From NCBI GenBank assembly GCA_035371905.1, contig DAORXQ010000033.1:1-15826 (forward strand): a stretch of DNA of 15,826 bases. Direction: 5' to 3'. The translations under genes were made by a program, and so were the position numbers. This document shows positions 1-6,825 of this stretch, piece after piece; within the stretch, counting starts at the first letter, position 1; each line of letters opens with the position of its first letter. Source of the DNA: a bacterium. GTDB taxonomy: Bacteria; Ratteibacteria; UBA8468; B48-G9; JAFGKM01. The notes beneath the pieces are model-generated. The model was not told the DNA's origin. It did no database searches and worked only from the letters and a program-made list of their open reading frames with translations.

Positions 1-669
1 TTTAAATTTTATGTTTACACAGACCGCATCTTCTATTGAATAATAAGGAGGCACTTCTTTATTCTTTCCTTTAACAGCAAAAGCATGAACACTTTCAGCA
101 TCTCCACAGAAAAATCTTGTTAAATTTACAGTATGGGTTACCTGCTCATGAAATTGCCCTCCACTCTTATCTTTCTGAACCCACCATTTCCATATTCCTT
201 TCTCAGATTGCCTTGGGGTCCCTCCTATCCATCCTCCAAGTATCAAAACAGGTTGACTTTTTTCACTCAAATCCTTTACCATTTTTACTCCCCTTCTATA
301 TCTGTTCATATATAAAACACAGGTAAGCAATTTTTTTTCCTTAACACCTTCAAGAATTTCTTTACACAAACCCAAGTCAAGTCCAACAGGTTTTTCAACG
401 GCAAATGGAATATTTTTTTCTATTGCATAGAGTTCTGCACCATGAGCAAATGGAGGAAGGCAAAAAAATATACAATTAAGTTCTTCATTATTTATCATTT
501 CTTTTGCATTTTTATAATATTTTCCTTTATATTTTTCTGCAATAAATTTACCTCTTTGTTCATCTATATCACAGAATGCAGAAAGTTGTACATCCGGAAA
601 ATTAGATAAAGCATTTAAATGTGCCTCTGCTATCCCTCCACATCCAACAAAACCAACCTTCATTTTCAT
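1..669 (-). CDS. Gfo/Idh/MocA family NAD(P)-dependent oxidoreductase (partial, C-terminus off window)
   Basis: This reading frame is open for 223 codons on the minus strand and runs off the left edge. The family oxidises or reduces sugars, inositols and related polyols with NAD(P); the substrate cannot be told here. The N-terminus MKMKVGFVGCGGIAEAH is a Rossmann beta-alpha start with GxGG at residues 9-12. Asp34 at the end of the second strand suggests a preference for NAD. The family EKP motif lies at residues 92-94, followed by G96. His179 in the segment EQVTHTVNLTRFF sits where the catalytic His of the family is expected. The start at 669 is chosen because a GGAGG (complement of 675-679) lies 5 bases upstream; a second ATG at 663 is possible. 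Family members are usually 330-400 residues, so about a third is missing. The gene is divergent from the flavoprotein at 774. Confidence 0.9.
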   Translation of the reverse strand, partial: MKMKVGFVGCGGIAEAHLNALSNFPDVQLSAFCDIDEQRGKFIAEKYKGKYYKNAKEMINNEELNCIFFCLPPFAHGAELYAIEKNIPFAVEKPVGLDLGLCKEILEGVKEKKLLTCVLYMNRYRRGVKMVKDLSEKSQPVLILGGWIGGTPRQSEKGIWKWWVQKDKSGGQFHEQVTHTVNLTRFFCGDAESVHAFAVKGKNKEVPPYYSIEDAVCVNIKFK

Positions 670-705
670 TTTTTCCTCCTTTTTTGTAAATTTCAACTTA
701 CTTTT

Positions 706-735
706 ATTTTACTACTTTTACTTTGATAAAATCAA
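706..735 (-). promoter_or_regulatory. Possible promoter for the oxidoreductase
   Basis: On the minus strand a TTGATT (735-730) is followed 18 bases later by TAAAAT (711-706), about 37 bases before the start codon at 669. The match is moderate in a very AT-rich background. It overlaps the opposite-facing promoter of the flavoprotein gene, as is usual in divergent pairs. Confidence 0.35.
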
Positions 736-750
736 GCAGAGTGATATAAT
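723..750 (+). promoter_or_regulatory. Sigma70-type promoter of the flavoprotein gene
   Basis: TTGATA (723-728) and a perfect TATAAT (745-750) are separated by 16 bases. Transcription would start near 757, giving a leader of about 17 bases that contains the AGAGGG ribosome binding site (763-768) before the ATG at 774. Confidence 0.65.
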
Positions 751-773
751 AAAACAAAAAGAAGAGGGATAAT

Positions 774-1421
774 ATGAAGATAACAGGGATTTGTGGTAGT
801 CCAAGAGGAGAAAAAAGCAATACGAAAAAATTATTATTAAAATTTCTTGAAGTATGTAAGGAAAAAGGTGCTGATACAGAAATTATTGATTTAAGTAAAT
901 ATAAAGTAGGTTTCTGTCTTGCCTGTGAAATATGCCATAAACAGCCATCCTGTCCTTTAAAAGATGATAGAAATTTAATAGTTGAAAAAATGCTTATATC
1001 AGATGGAATTGTTTTTGCTTCTCCTGTTTATATAGACAGTGTTTCTGCCCAACTTAAAGGTTTTTTTGATAGAACAAGTCATTTTATACACTGCCTCAGA
1101 TTAAATGGGAAATATACATTCGGGATTGTGACAAGTGGAAGCGGAAGAGGAGAGACGGTTCTTGATTATATAAAACATTATTCAAATATTGTTGGAGCAC
1201 AGTTTGTTAGCGGAATAAATGTAAGAGTGCCTTTAAAAGATGAGGATTTTAATAAAGTGATTGTTTATGCAGAAGATTTTTTAAAAGCAATTGAAGAAAA
1301 GAGAGAATATAAAGACCAGATGGAAAAAATTGAGAAAAATAAGGGATACTTCAAAAAACTTGTTGAGATGAGAAAAGAAGAATGGAAATATGAATACGAA
1401 TACTGGCAGAAAGTTAAATAA
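774..1421 (+). CDS. Flavodoxin-fold NADPH-dependent FMN reductase / iron-sulfur flavoprotein
   Basis: This 215-residue cytoplasmic flavodoxin-fold protein probably binds FMN and carries electrons or reduces quinones or other small acceptors. The N-terminal GICGSPRGEKSNTKKLL (residues 5-21) is the FMN phosphate-binding loop of the NADPH-dependent FMN reductase family. Cys48, Cys51, Cys54 and Cys60 form CX2CX2CX5C. This matches the compact motif that binds a [4Fe-4S] cluster in archaeal and clostridial iron-sulfur flavoproteins (Isf). ASPVYIDSVSAQLKGFFDR (about 83-101) is the usual second flavin-contact segment. The C-terminal 50 residues are charged and helical (many Lys, Glu and Tyr). A sigma70-type promoter and an AGAGGG site 5 bases before the ATG support the start. 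It appears to be a single-gene unit, since tyrS has its own promoter. The family is well supported, but the physiological partner is unknown. Confidence 0.88.
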   Translation: MKITGICGSPRGEKSNTKKLLLKFLEVCKEKGADTEIIDLSKYKVGFCLACEICHKQPSCPLKDDRNLIVEKMLISDGIVFASPVYIDSVSAQLKGFFDRTSHFIHCLRLNGKYTFGIVTSGSGRGETVLDYIKHYSNIVGAQFVSGINVRVPLKDEDFNKVIVYAEDFLKAIEEKREYKDQMEKIEKNKGYFKKLVEMRKEEWKYEYEYWQKVK

Positions 1422-1456
1422 AGAAGTTGAGAATGTTAATCCTTCTTAAATACTAT

Positions 1457-1485
1457 TTGACCCGAACCTTCTTATTTTGTAGAAT
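1457..1485 (+). promoter_or_regulatory. Promoter of tyrS, placing the transcript start at or next to the ATG
   Basis: TTGACC (1457-1462) and TAGAAT (1480-1485) are separated by 17 bases. A start 6-8 bases after the -10 box falls at 1491-1493, directly before the tyrS ATG at 1494. No Shine-Dalgarno sequence lies in front of that ATG, which fits a leaderless or nearly leaderless message. A TATAAT at 1487-1492 is a competing -10 box but has a poor 24-base spacing. Confidence 0.6.
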
Positions 1486-1493
1486 TTATAATT

Positions 1494-2705
1494 ATGGAAA
1501 AGGAAATAAAAAGACAACTTGAAGTGATTAAAAGAGGCGTTGTTGAAATAATAGAGGAAGAGGAGTTAGAGACAAAATTAAAAGAATCAATAGAGAAAAA
1601 TAAACCTCTGAGAATTAAATACGGAATAGACCCGACCGCTCCTGAAATACATCTCGGACATACTGTTCCAATAAAAAAATTAAGGGATTTTCAGAATTTA
1701 GGACATAAAGTCATTTTTTTAATTGGAGATTTTACTGCAAGAATTGGAGACCCAACAGGAAGAAAAGAGACAAGGCCTATTTTATCAGTTGAAGAAATAC
1801 AGAAAAATTTGTCATCATATAAAGAACAGGTAAGTAAACTTCTTGATATTGATAAAACAGAATTTGTCTATAATTCAACATGGCTTTCCAAACTAAATCT
1901 TGAAGAAATTATTAAACTTACTTCAATTTTTACAGTCGCTCAGATACTTGAAAGAGAGGACTTTACTGCAAGATATAAAGAAAAAAAACCAATATTTTTA
2001 CATGAATTTTTATATCCACTTTTACAGGGTTATGATTCATATGTACTTAATGCAGATATTGAGATAGGAGCGACTGAACAGAAATTTAATCTTCTTGCTG
2101 GAAGAACAATTCAGTCATATCTTGGACAGGAAAAACAGGTAGTTATAACAATGCCAATACTTGTTGGGACAGATGGAAAATTGAAAATGAGCAAAAGTTA
2201 TGGAAATCATATACCGATAAATACAGACCCTTTTGATATGTTCGGGAAAATTATGTCAATACCTGATAGTATAATGGAAGATTACTTCTCCTTGCTTACA
2301 GATATAGAACCAGAAACTTACAGAAGTATGATTGAAGAAAACCCCAGAGATGCAAAAGCATATCTTGCAAAGGAAATTGTTAAATTTTTCTTTGGTAAAG
2401 AGAAAGCAGTTGAGGCAGAAGAAGAATTTAACAGGATTTTTAGGCAGAAGGATTTACCGACAGAAATCCCGGAAATTGAAATAAATGATGGGATACTTGA
2501 TGAAAAAAAGGAAATTGAACTGGTTGAATTTCTTTCAAAAACAGGTATGGTAAGTTCAAAATCAGAAGGAAAACGTCTAATAATCCAGAAAGCAGTTAAA
2601 ATAGATGGAGAAAACATAACAGACCCATTTTTAAAAATAAAGGTTAAAGATGGAATGATAGTAAAGATAGGGAAAAGAAAATTTTTTAAAATAAAAAGGA
2701 AATGA
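1494..2705 (+). CDS. tyrS: Tyrosyl-tRNA synthetase (TyrRS)
   Basis: The 403-residue class I aminoacyl-tRNA synthetase attaches tyrosine to tRNA-Tyr in the cytoplasm. The HIGH-type signature is HLGH at residues 53-56, within GIDPTAPEIHLGHTVP. The KMSKS loop is at 231-235 (KLKMSKSYGN). The tyrosine-binding region YPLLQGYDSY begins at 174, with Tyr174, Gln178 and Asp181. A C-terminal S4-like RNA-binding domain covers about 340-400. The length and the S4 tail are normal for bacterial TyrRS. The start is supported by the N-terminal helix MEKEIKRQLEVIKRG, which is typical of the family, although no ribosome binding site is present. The stop codon overlaps the first possible ATG of the aldolase-family gene, so tyrS, that gene and folP probably form one transcript. 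I saw no T-box leader. Confidence 0.97.
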   Translation: MEKEIKRQLEVIKRGVVEIIEEEELETKLKESIEKNKPLRIKYGIDPTAPEIHLGHTVPIKKLRDFQNLGHKVIFLIGDFTARIGDPTGRKETRPILSVEEIQKNLSSYKEQVSKLLDIDKTEFVYNSTWLSKLNLEEIIKLTSIFTVAQILEREDFTARYKEKKPIFLHEFLYPLLQGYDSYVLNADIEIGATEQKFNLLAGRTIQSYLGQEKQVVITMPILVGTDGKLKMSKSYGNHIPINTDPFDMFGKIMSIPDSIMEDYFSLLTDIEPETYRSMIEENPRDAKAYLAKEIVKFFFGKEKAVEAEEEFNRIFRQKDLPTEIPEIEINDGILDEKKEIELVEFLSKTGMVSSKSEGKRLIIQKAVKIDGENITDPFLKIKVKDGMIVKIGKRKFFKIKRK

Positions 2706-2707
2706 AA

Positions 2708-3358
2708 ATGGAAGAGATTAGAAAAAAACTTACTGAATATGGTAAAAAAATAGTTGAAAAAGGACTTGTTGCAGGACCTGGTGGAAATATAAGTGCAAGA
2801 GATGGTGATTTTGTATATCTTTCTCCGAGTGGATTTTTTCTTGATGAAATAAAAGAAGAAGAATGGGTAAAGGTGGATTTAAAAACAGGTGAGATTTTTG
2901 GAAATTTAAGACCGACGTGTGAAATTTCAATGCATCTTGGAATATATGTAATAAGAGAGAATGTTAGAGCAGTTATTCATACCCATCCACCAATTACAGT
3001 TGGTTTAATCTCTGCTGGAGTTAAATTTAAGCCATTTTTCCCAGATTATGTTGCTATACTTGGGAAAGATGTTCCTGTTATTGATTATGTGCCACCTGCT
3101 GGTGAGGAAATAAGAAAGGCAGTTTGTAAGGAAATAAAAAATGTAAATGTTGTTCTTCTTAAAAATCACGGAGTTGTTGCAGTTGGAGAATCAATAAAAG
3201 AAGCATATACAAGAAGTTTAATTGTTGAAGAAGCAGCAAAATCAATTTTTGCTGGAATTTTAAGTGGGAAATTGAGATACTTTACAAAAAAAGAAATTGA
3301 GCAGATAGAAAACCTTGAAGCAGAAGATTACAGGAAAGCACTTCTTAAAAATCAATGA
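2708..3358 (+). CDS. Class II aldolase/adducin-family protein (fuculose-phosphate aldolase-like)
   Basis: This protein of about 216 residues belongs to the zinc-dependent class II aldolase/adducin family. The family includes L-fuculose-1-phosphate aldolase, ribulose-5-phosphate 4-epimerase and methylthioribulose-1-phosphate dehydratase. Counting from the ATG at 2708, the phosphate-binding loop GPGGNISARD lies near 23-32 and SPSGF at 39-43. The catalytic Glu is Glu72 in RPTCE, and the zinc ligands are His91 and His93 (HTHPP) and His154 (NHGVV). All expected catalytic residues are present. An ATG at 2702 overlaps the tyrS stop, but GGA at 2698-2700 is only 1 base from it and 7 bases from 2708, so 2708 is preferred. 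The stop codon overlaps the folP start (ATGA). The exact substrate cannot be assigned; tight coupling to folP is discussed as a finding. Confidence 0.88.
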   Translation: MEEIRKKLTEYGKKIVEKGLVAGPGGNISARDGDFVYLSPSGFFLDEIKEEEWVKVDLKTGEIFGNLRPTCEISMHLGIYVIRENVRAVIHTHPPITVGLISAGVKFKPFFPDYVAILGKDVPVIDYVPPAGEEIRKAVCKEIKNVNVVLLKNHGVVAVGESIKEAYTRSLIVEEAAKSIFAGILSGKLRYFTKKEIEQIENLEAEDYRKALLKNQ

Positions 3359-4194
3359 ACTGGAAAATAAAAGATTTTGTCTTTAATATTGAAAAACCCC
3401 TGATAATGGGAATTCTGAACGTAACTCCTGATTCTTTTTATGATGGTGGTAAATTTTTTAATCTTGACAAAGCAGTTGAAAGAGGAATTGAAATTGAAAA
3501 AGAAGGAGCAGATATTATTGATATTGGTGGACAGTCAACAAGACCTGGAAGTAAGCAGGTAGATGAAAAAGAAGAAATTGAAAGAGTTATTCCTGTAATT
3601 AAAGTTTTAAGCAAAGAATTAAAAATACCCATTTCATGTGATACATTTAGAAGTAAAGTTGCAGAAAAGGCGATTGAGAATGGCGCAAAGATAATAAACG
3701 ATATTTCTGCCTTTTCCATGGATAAAAATCTGCTTGATGTAATAAAAAATTCTGATTGTGGATATGTTTTAATGCATATGAAAGGTACTCCTGAAAATAT
3801 GCAGATAAATCCCTATTATGAAGATGTAATGGGAGAAATAAGTGAGTTTTTTGAAGAAAAATTAAAAATTCTTGAAGAAAATAAAGTAAACATTGAAAGA
3901 GTTGTGATAGACCCTGGAATTGGTTTTGGAAAAAGAGTTTGTGATAATATTGAAATACTTAAAAATCTTGATAAATTCAAAAAATTTAATAGACCAATTT
4001 TGATTGGAACAAGCAGAAAATCTTTTATAGGGAAAATTCTGAATCTTGAAGTTGAAGAGAGATTATCTCCAACAATAGCAACAAATGTATATGCTTATTT
4101 AAAAGGAGCAGGTATTTTCAGGGTTCATGATGTAAAAGAAGTTAAAAATGCAATTGATATAATTTACTGGATTGAAAAAGTGGTAGAGATTTAG
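3355..4194 (+). CDS. folP: Dihydropteroate synthase
   Basis: This 279-residue TIM-barrel enzyme condenses 6-hydroxymethyl-7,8-dihydropterin pyrophosphate with p-aminobenzoate in folate synthesis and is the sulfonamide target. Signatures in order are MGILNVTPDSFYDGG (18-32, with Asn22), DIGGQSTRPGS (56-66), CDTFR with Asp96, NDISA with Asn115, DPGIGFGK (186-193), GTSRKSF with Lys222, and FRVHDV with Arg256 and His258. The DHPS pterin and pABA loops are complete and the length is normal. The ATG overlaps the stop of the preceding aldolase-family gene by 4 bases and has no ribosome binding site of its own, so translation is probably coupled. Other folate genes (folK, folB, folE) are not in this window. 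Confidence 0.96.
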   Translation: MNWKIKDFVFNIEKPLIMGILNVTPDSFYDGGKFFNLDKAVERGIEIEKEGADIIDIGGQSTRPGSKQVDEKEEIERVIPVIKVLSKELKIPISCDTFRSKVAEKAIENGAKIINDISAFSMDKNLLDVIKNSDCGYVLMHMKGTPENMQINPYYEDVMGEISEFFEEKLKILEENKVNIERVVIDPGIGFGKRVCDNIEILKNLDKFKKFNRPILIGTSRKSFIGKILNLEVEERLSPTIATNVYAYLKGAGIFRVHDVKEVKNAIDIIYWIEKVVEI

Positions 4195-4241
4195 AAAAAA
4201 GATTGTAAATTTTTAAATATCCATCCATATTACTGAAAGAT

Positions 4242-4269
4242 TTGACATCTGAAAGTGAAAAATTATAAA
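4242..4269 (+). promoter_or_regulatory. Strong sigma70-type promoter after folP
   Basis: A perfect TTGACA (4242-4247) is followed after 16 bases by TATAAA (4264-4269). Transcription would start near 4276, just ahead of a GAGGGGG site (4280-4286) and the ATG at 4291. It therefore drives the broken exported-protein gene. It also shows that the ATG at 4255 lies within the promoter and is not the start. Confidence 0.65.
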
Positions 4270-4290
4270 TTAAGTGTAAGAGGGGGAAAA

Positions 4291-4464
4291 ATGAGATATT
4301 TTTGTACAGATGGAGTAAAGATTAAATTTTTCTTATTTTTTATTCTTTGTTCAATTCTTTTATATGGTGGAGTTTCTGACACATTGAAAGAGATAAAGGA
4401 GAATGTAAAAAACAAAGAATATAAAAAAGCGACAGAAAAAAGTTTATCAAATCTTTGTAATTGA
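4291..4464 (+). pseudogene. Signal-peptide fragment of a broken exported protein
   Basis: A GAGGGGG site 4 bases before the ATG, under a good promoter, starts a 57-codon frame. It has a charged start (MRYFCTDGVKIK) and a hydrophobic core (FFLFFILCSILLYGG), a clear signal peptide. A helical, Lys/Glu-rich stretch with an EYKKATEK segment follows. The frame then meets TGA at 4462, TGA at 4492 and TAA at 4519. The same frame opens again at 4522 into an Ig-like region. I read this as the 5' end of a single decayed gene continuing to 5980. It could instead be a short exported peptide in its own right; no family is recognised. Confidence 0.6.
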
Positions 4465-4521
4465 AAAGAAATTAGAATGACTTCTTTATTTTGACCGGAT
4501 ATAGATATAAGATTAGAATAA

Positions 4522-5743
4522 GAACCCGGTGCGTATATACCACTTGGAAACACAAGAAATATCACAATACAGATAGAAGGAGTTTTACCACAGAATGAGG
4601 AAGTTATTTTATCCTGCAATTCTGGTAAACTATCTCTCTGGGAAGGTTCAACTCAAAAATCTTTCCCCTATACCTGCTATATATCACAACTACCAAAGAC
4701 ATTAACACTTAAAGGAGAACAAACATCAAACACAATAAAGGACATAACCCTGACACTAACAACATCAAAAGGAGGAGAGGATAAAGGGAAAGCGACAGTA
4801 TATGAAGTATCAGTAAGTGCAAGTCCGGGTGTGATATGTGCAGGAGGAAATGTTAATCCCAATTTAGATATACATAAAGCAGAGATAATAGCAACAACAA
4901 CTCCAGCAATAGAAGGAATACAGATAAACTTTGAGATAACAGGGCATAAAGGATATGACAGTATAAAAGATGAGACCGAGTACAATATAAATGGTGCAGA
5001 TAATGGTAAATTCAGTAATGGTGGGACAAAGTGATACTAAAATAACAGATAGCTAGGGAAAAGCCAGTACGATATATATTTCAGGTTCAGATGCATCAAA
5101 TCCGGATAAAGGTTTATATTTTTATTCAATCATTAAAGCAAGCAGTGATACAATATCTGATACAACACTTGTACAGATAAATCCACCCCAGATGAATTTG
5201 GATATATTTCTTGACCCGGAGACAGAAGAGCCGTTAGATTATTTAATAGCAGATGGAGAAAGCCAGGCATTAAACAAGGTTAAAATTCAATACAATTCAA
5301 CTCCTCTACCCAATCACACAATCAGTTGGAAATTTAAATTCTGGAAATATGATACTATACTGATTACTATGGATTCCTCAGCACAGATTATATATAATAA
5401 AAGTTTATGGGACTTAGAAGATGAAGAATGGGAAGGTGTTTTTAATTTATCGTTTGAATTTGCAGACCCGGATTATGAAGGTACAAGTGATATTCAATAT
5501 GGCTCAATTACTCCTACATCACAGACAAACCAAAATGGAATAGCAACATCAATATTTACAGCAGGAACAGAGGCAGGATTTATTGAGATTTGGGTATGTG
5601 ATAATGATTTTAGGATAGTAGAAAGGGGTAGTTTTCATATTCGGTTTCCGTGGCGAAAAGGTGAAAAAGGGCAACAAAAACCTTCTGCACCATCAGGGAG
5701 AGGGTTTCCACTTGCTTATAAAATTGTAGCAAGATTTAGGTAA
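4522..5743 (+). pseudogene. Ig-like (Big_1-type) domain region of the broken exported protein
   Basis: From 4522 to 5031 the frame is open and encodes beta-rich sequence, including EPGAYIPLGNTRNITIQIEG, but no good start codon stands at its head. It ends at TGA 5032-5034. Shifting by one base continues the protein (SDTKITDS), which is cut again by TAG at 5054-5056, and then resumes as GKASTIYISGSDASN. That frame stays open to TAA at 5741. The phrases NGKFSNGG...GKAST and NQNGIATSIFTAGTEAGFIEI are typical of bacterial invasin/intimin-like Ig domains. Two or three such domains seem to be present. The sequence is rich in Thr, Ser, Asn and Ile, as expected for an exported protein. One frameshift and one nonsense codon in this piece, added to three stops upstream, make an inactive gene likely. 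Confidence 0.7.
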
Positions 5744-5980
5744 CAAACCTATGCCTGTTAGTAGTGGTTATAGAAATCCAATTCATAATGAAGAGGTAGG
5801 TGGAAAATCTGAAAGCCGACATATGTATGGAGATGCAGTAGATATAAGATTACAAGTTGGGATGGGGATGGAGATATACATTATGATGATTGGAAATTTA
5901 TGCATGATACTGCAAAAAAAGAAGGAGCTACCTATATTGATACAAAATTAAAAGGATATATTCATATGGATTGGAGATAA
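5730..5980 (+). pseudogene. Remnant of an M15-type zinc D-Ala-D-Ala peptidase domain
   Basis: Reading from 5730 gives QDLGNKPMPVSSGYRNPIHN and then EEVGG, SRHMYGDAVDI. This is the signature of the M15_3 family, with the zinc ligands His of SRHMYGDAVD and Asp of AVD. Near 5850 the frame shifts by one base. It then reads TSWDGDGDIHYDDWKFMHD and ends KGYIHMDWR, where the His would be the third zinc ligand, before TAA at 5978-5980. M15 enzymes cut peptidoglycan stem peptides and are often phage endolysins or cell-wall enzymes. The piece lies just downstream of the Ig-like region, and joining the two needs another one-base shift near 5730. All zinc ligands survive, but in different frames, so the decay may be recent or may partly reflect sequence errors. 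Confidence 0.72.
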
Positions 5981-5986
5981 ATTAAC

Positions 5987-5994
5987 AAAGGAGG
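5987..5994 (+). promoter_or_regulatory. Strong ribosome binding site that decides the HEAT-protein start
   Basis: AAAGGAGG at 5987-5994 is a near-perfect Shine-Dalgarno sequence. It stands 11 bases before the ATG at 6006 but 30 bases before the ATG at 6025. The downstream open frame can be reached from 6006 only if the A8 run at 6014-6021 is read as A7. Confidence 0.6.
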
Positions 5995-6024
5995 ATGATA
6001 CGAGTATGAGAACAAAAAAAAGGA

Positions 6025-6825
6025 ATGTTCAGATTTATTATTGTTTTTTTATTTATTGTTTTAATGAATATCACTCCTTTATCTTTTGGTAATGGAATAG
6101 GTCCTCCTTCGCCAGAGGTATTAAAAAAAATTGAAGAACTGAAAACTATAAAGGAAAATATAGAAAAGAGTGAAGGAGATTTGAAAAAGAAATGGATTCA
6201 AAAACTTATAAAAATTTTTGAAAGAGAAATTGAATATTTGAAAACATATGATTATAAACCAGATAGTCATAAAGTTATGCCTGATGAAGAGAATTATTTC
6301 AGGTATTATTTTCATGAATTAAGTTTTGAAGTTGGGCAACTTCCAAACTTGGATGAAAAAATTATAAAATTACTCATAGGATATCCTACGTATCCTTATA
6401 AACATCCTCCTTATACTTATCAACTAATTAAAACAAAAGATAAAGAATGGATTTTAAAACATTTTACTATCTGTGCAAATGATCCTGATGATAATGTAAG
6501 AGATAGTGCAATATGTGAATTATCTCTTATAAGTAATCCATTTATTGAAAGTGCGGAGTGGGATTTAACCCCCTATGAGAAAATACATAGAGCCCTTTCT
6601 TCAGAAGATAAAAATCTTCTTAAAAAAGTTCTTACAAAAGCATTAGAAGATCCATGTTTCACAATAAGATTATCTGCAATTCGTGGTCTTATAATCTATA
6701 AGGATGACCGCGAAATTATTTCAAAGATTGAAAAGATAGCAAAGGAAGACAATCATGAGTATGTTAGAGAAAAGGCACAAAAATTATTAAAAGAAATGAA
6801 AACTCAAAGTAATAAATTCTTTTGA
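6025..6825 (+). CDS. Exported HEAT-repeat-like protein (5' end interrupted by an A8 tract)
   Basis: The open frame encodes 266 residues. A hydrophobic N-terminal segment, FRFIIVFLFIVLMN, ending near SFGNG, looks like a signal peptide. A Lys/Glu-rich helical stretch follows (about 32-75). From about 140 there are two or three helical HEAT-like repeats, with patterns such as DPDDNVRDSAICEL, DPCFTIRLSAIRGL and DNHEYVREKAQKLLKEM. HEAT repeats are protein-binding scaffolds; no enzyme motif is visible. The ATG at 6025 has no properly spaced ribosome binding site. The better start at 6006 (MRTKK) is in another frame and would join if one A were removed from the A8 run, restoring the usual basic start of a signal peptide. 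It directly follows the broken M15 gene. No specific family is recognised. Confidence 0.6.
   Translation: MFRFIIVFLFIVLMNITPLSFGNGIGPPSPEVLKKIEELKTIKENIEKSEGDLKKKWIQKLIKIFEREIEYLKTYDYKPDSHKVMPDEENYFRYYFHELSFEVGQLPNLDEKIIKLLIGYPTYPYKHPPYTYQLIKTKDKEWILKHFTICANDPDDNVRDSAICELSLISNPFIESAEWDLTPYEKIHRALSSEDKNLLKKVLTKALEDPCFTIRLSAIRGLIIYKDDREIISKIEKIAKEDNHEYVREKAQKLLKEMKTQSNKFF

Noticed and set aside
1421..1447. Terminator after the flavoprotein gene
   Set aside because: AAGAAG/CTTCTT gives only 6 A/T-rich pairs with a 15-base loop and no following T run.
1422..1493. T-box or other riboswitch ahead of tyrS
   Set aside because: The space is only 72 bases, the promoter sits at its end, and no T-box sequence or specifier hairpin can be seen. 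The repeated CCTTCTTA at 1441 and 1467 is short and may be chance.
4255..4290. Earlier ATG at 4255 as the start of the signal-peptide gene
   Set aside because: It lies between the -35 and -10 boxes of a good promoter, has no ribosome binding site, and would put a polar stretch ahead of the signal peptide.
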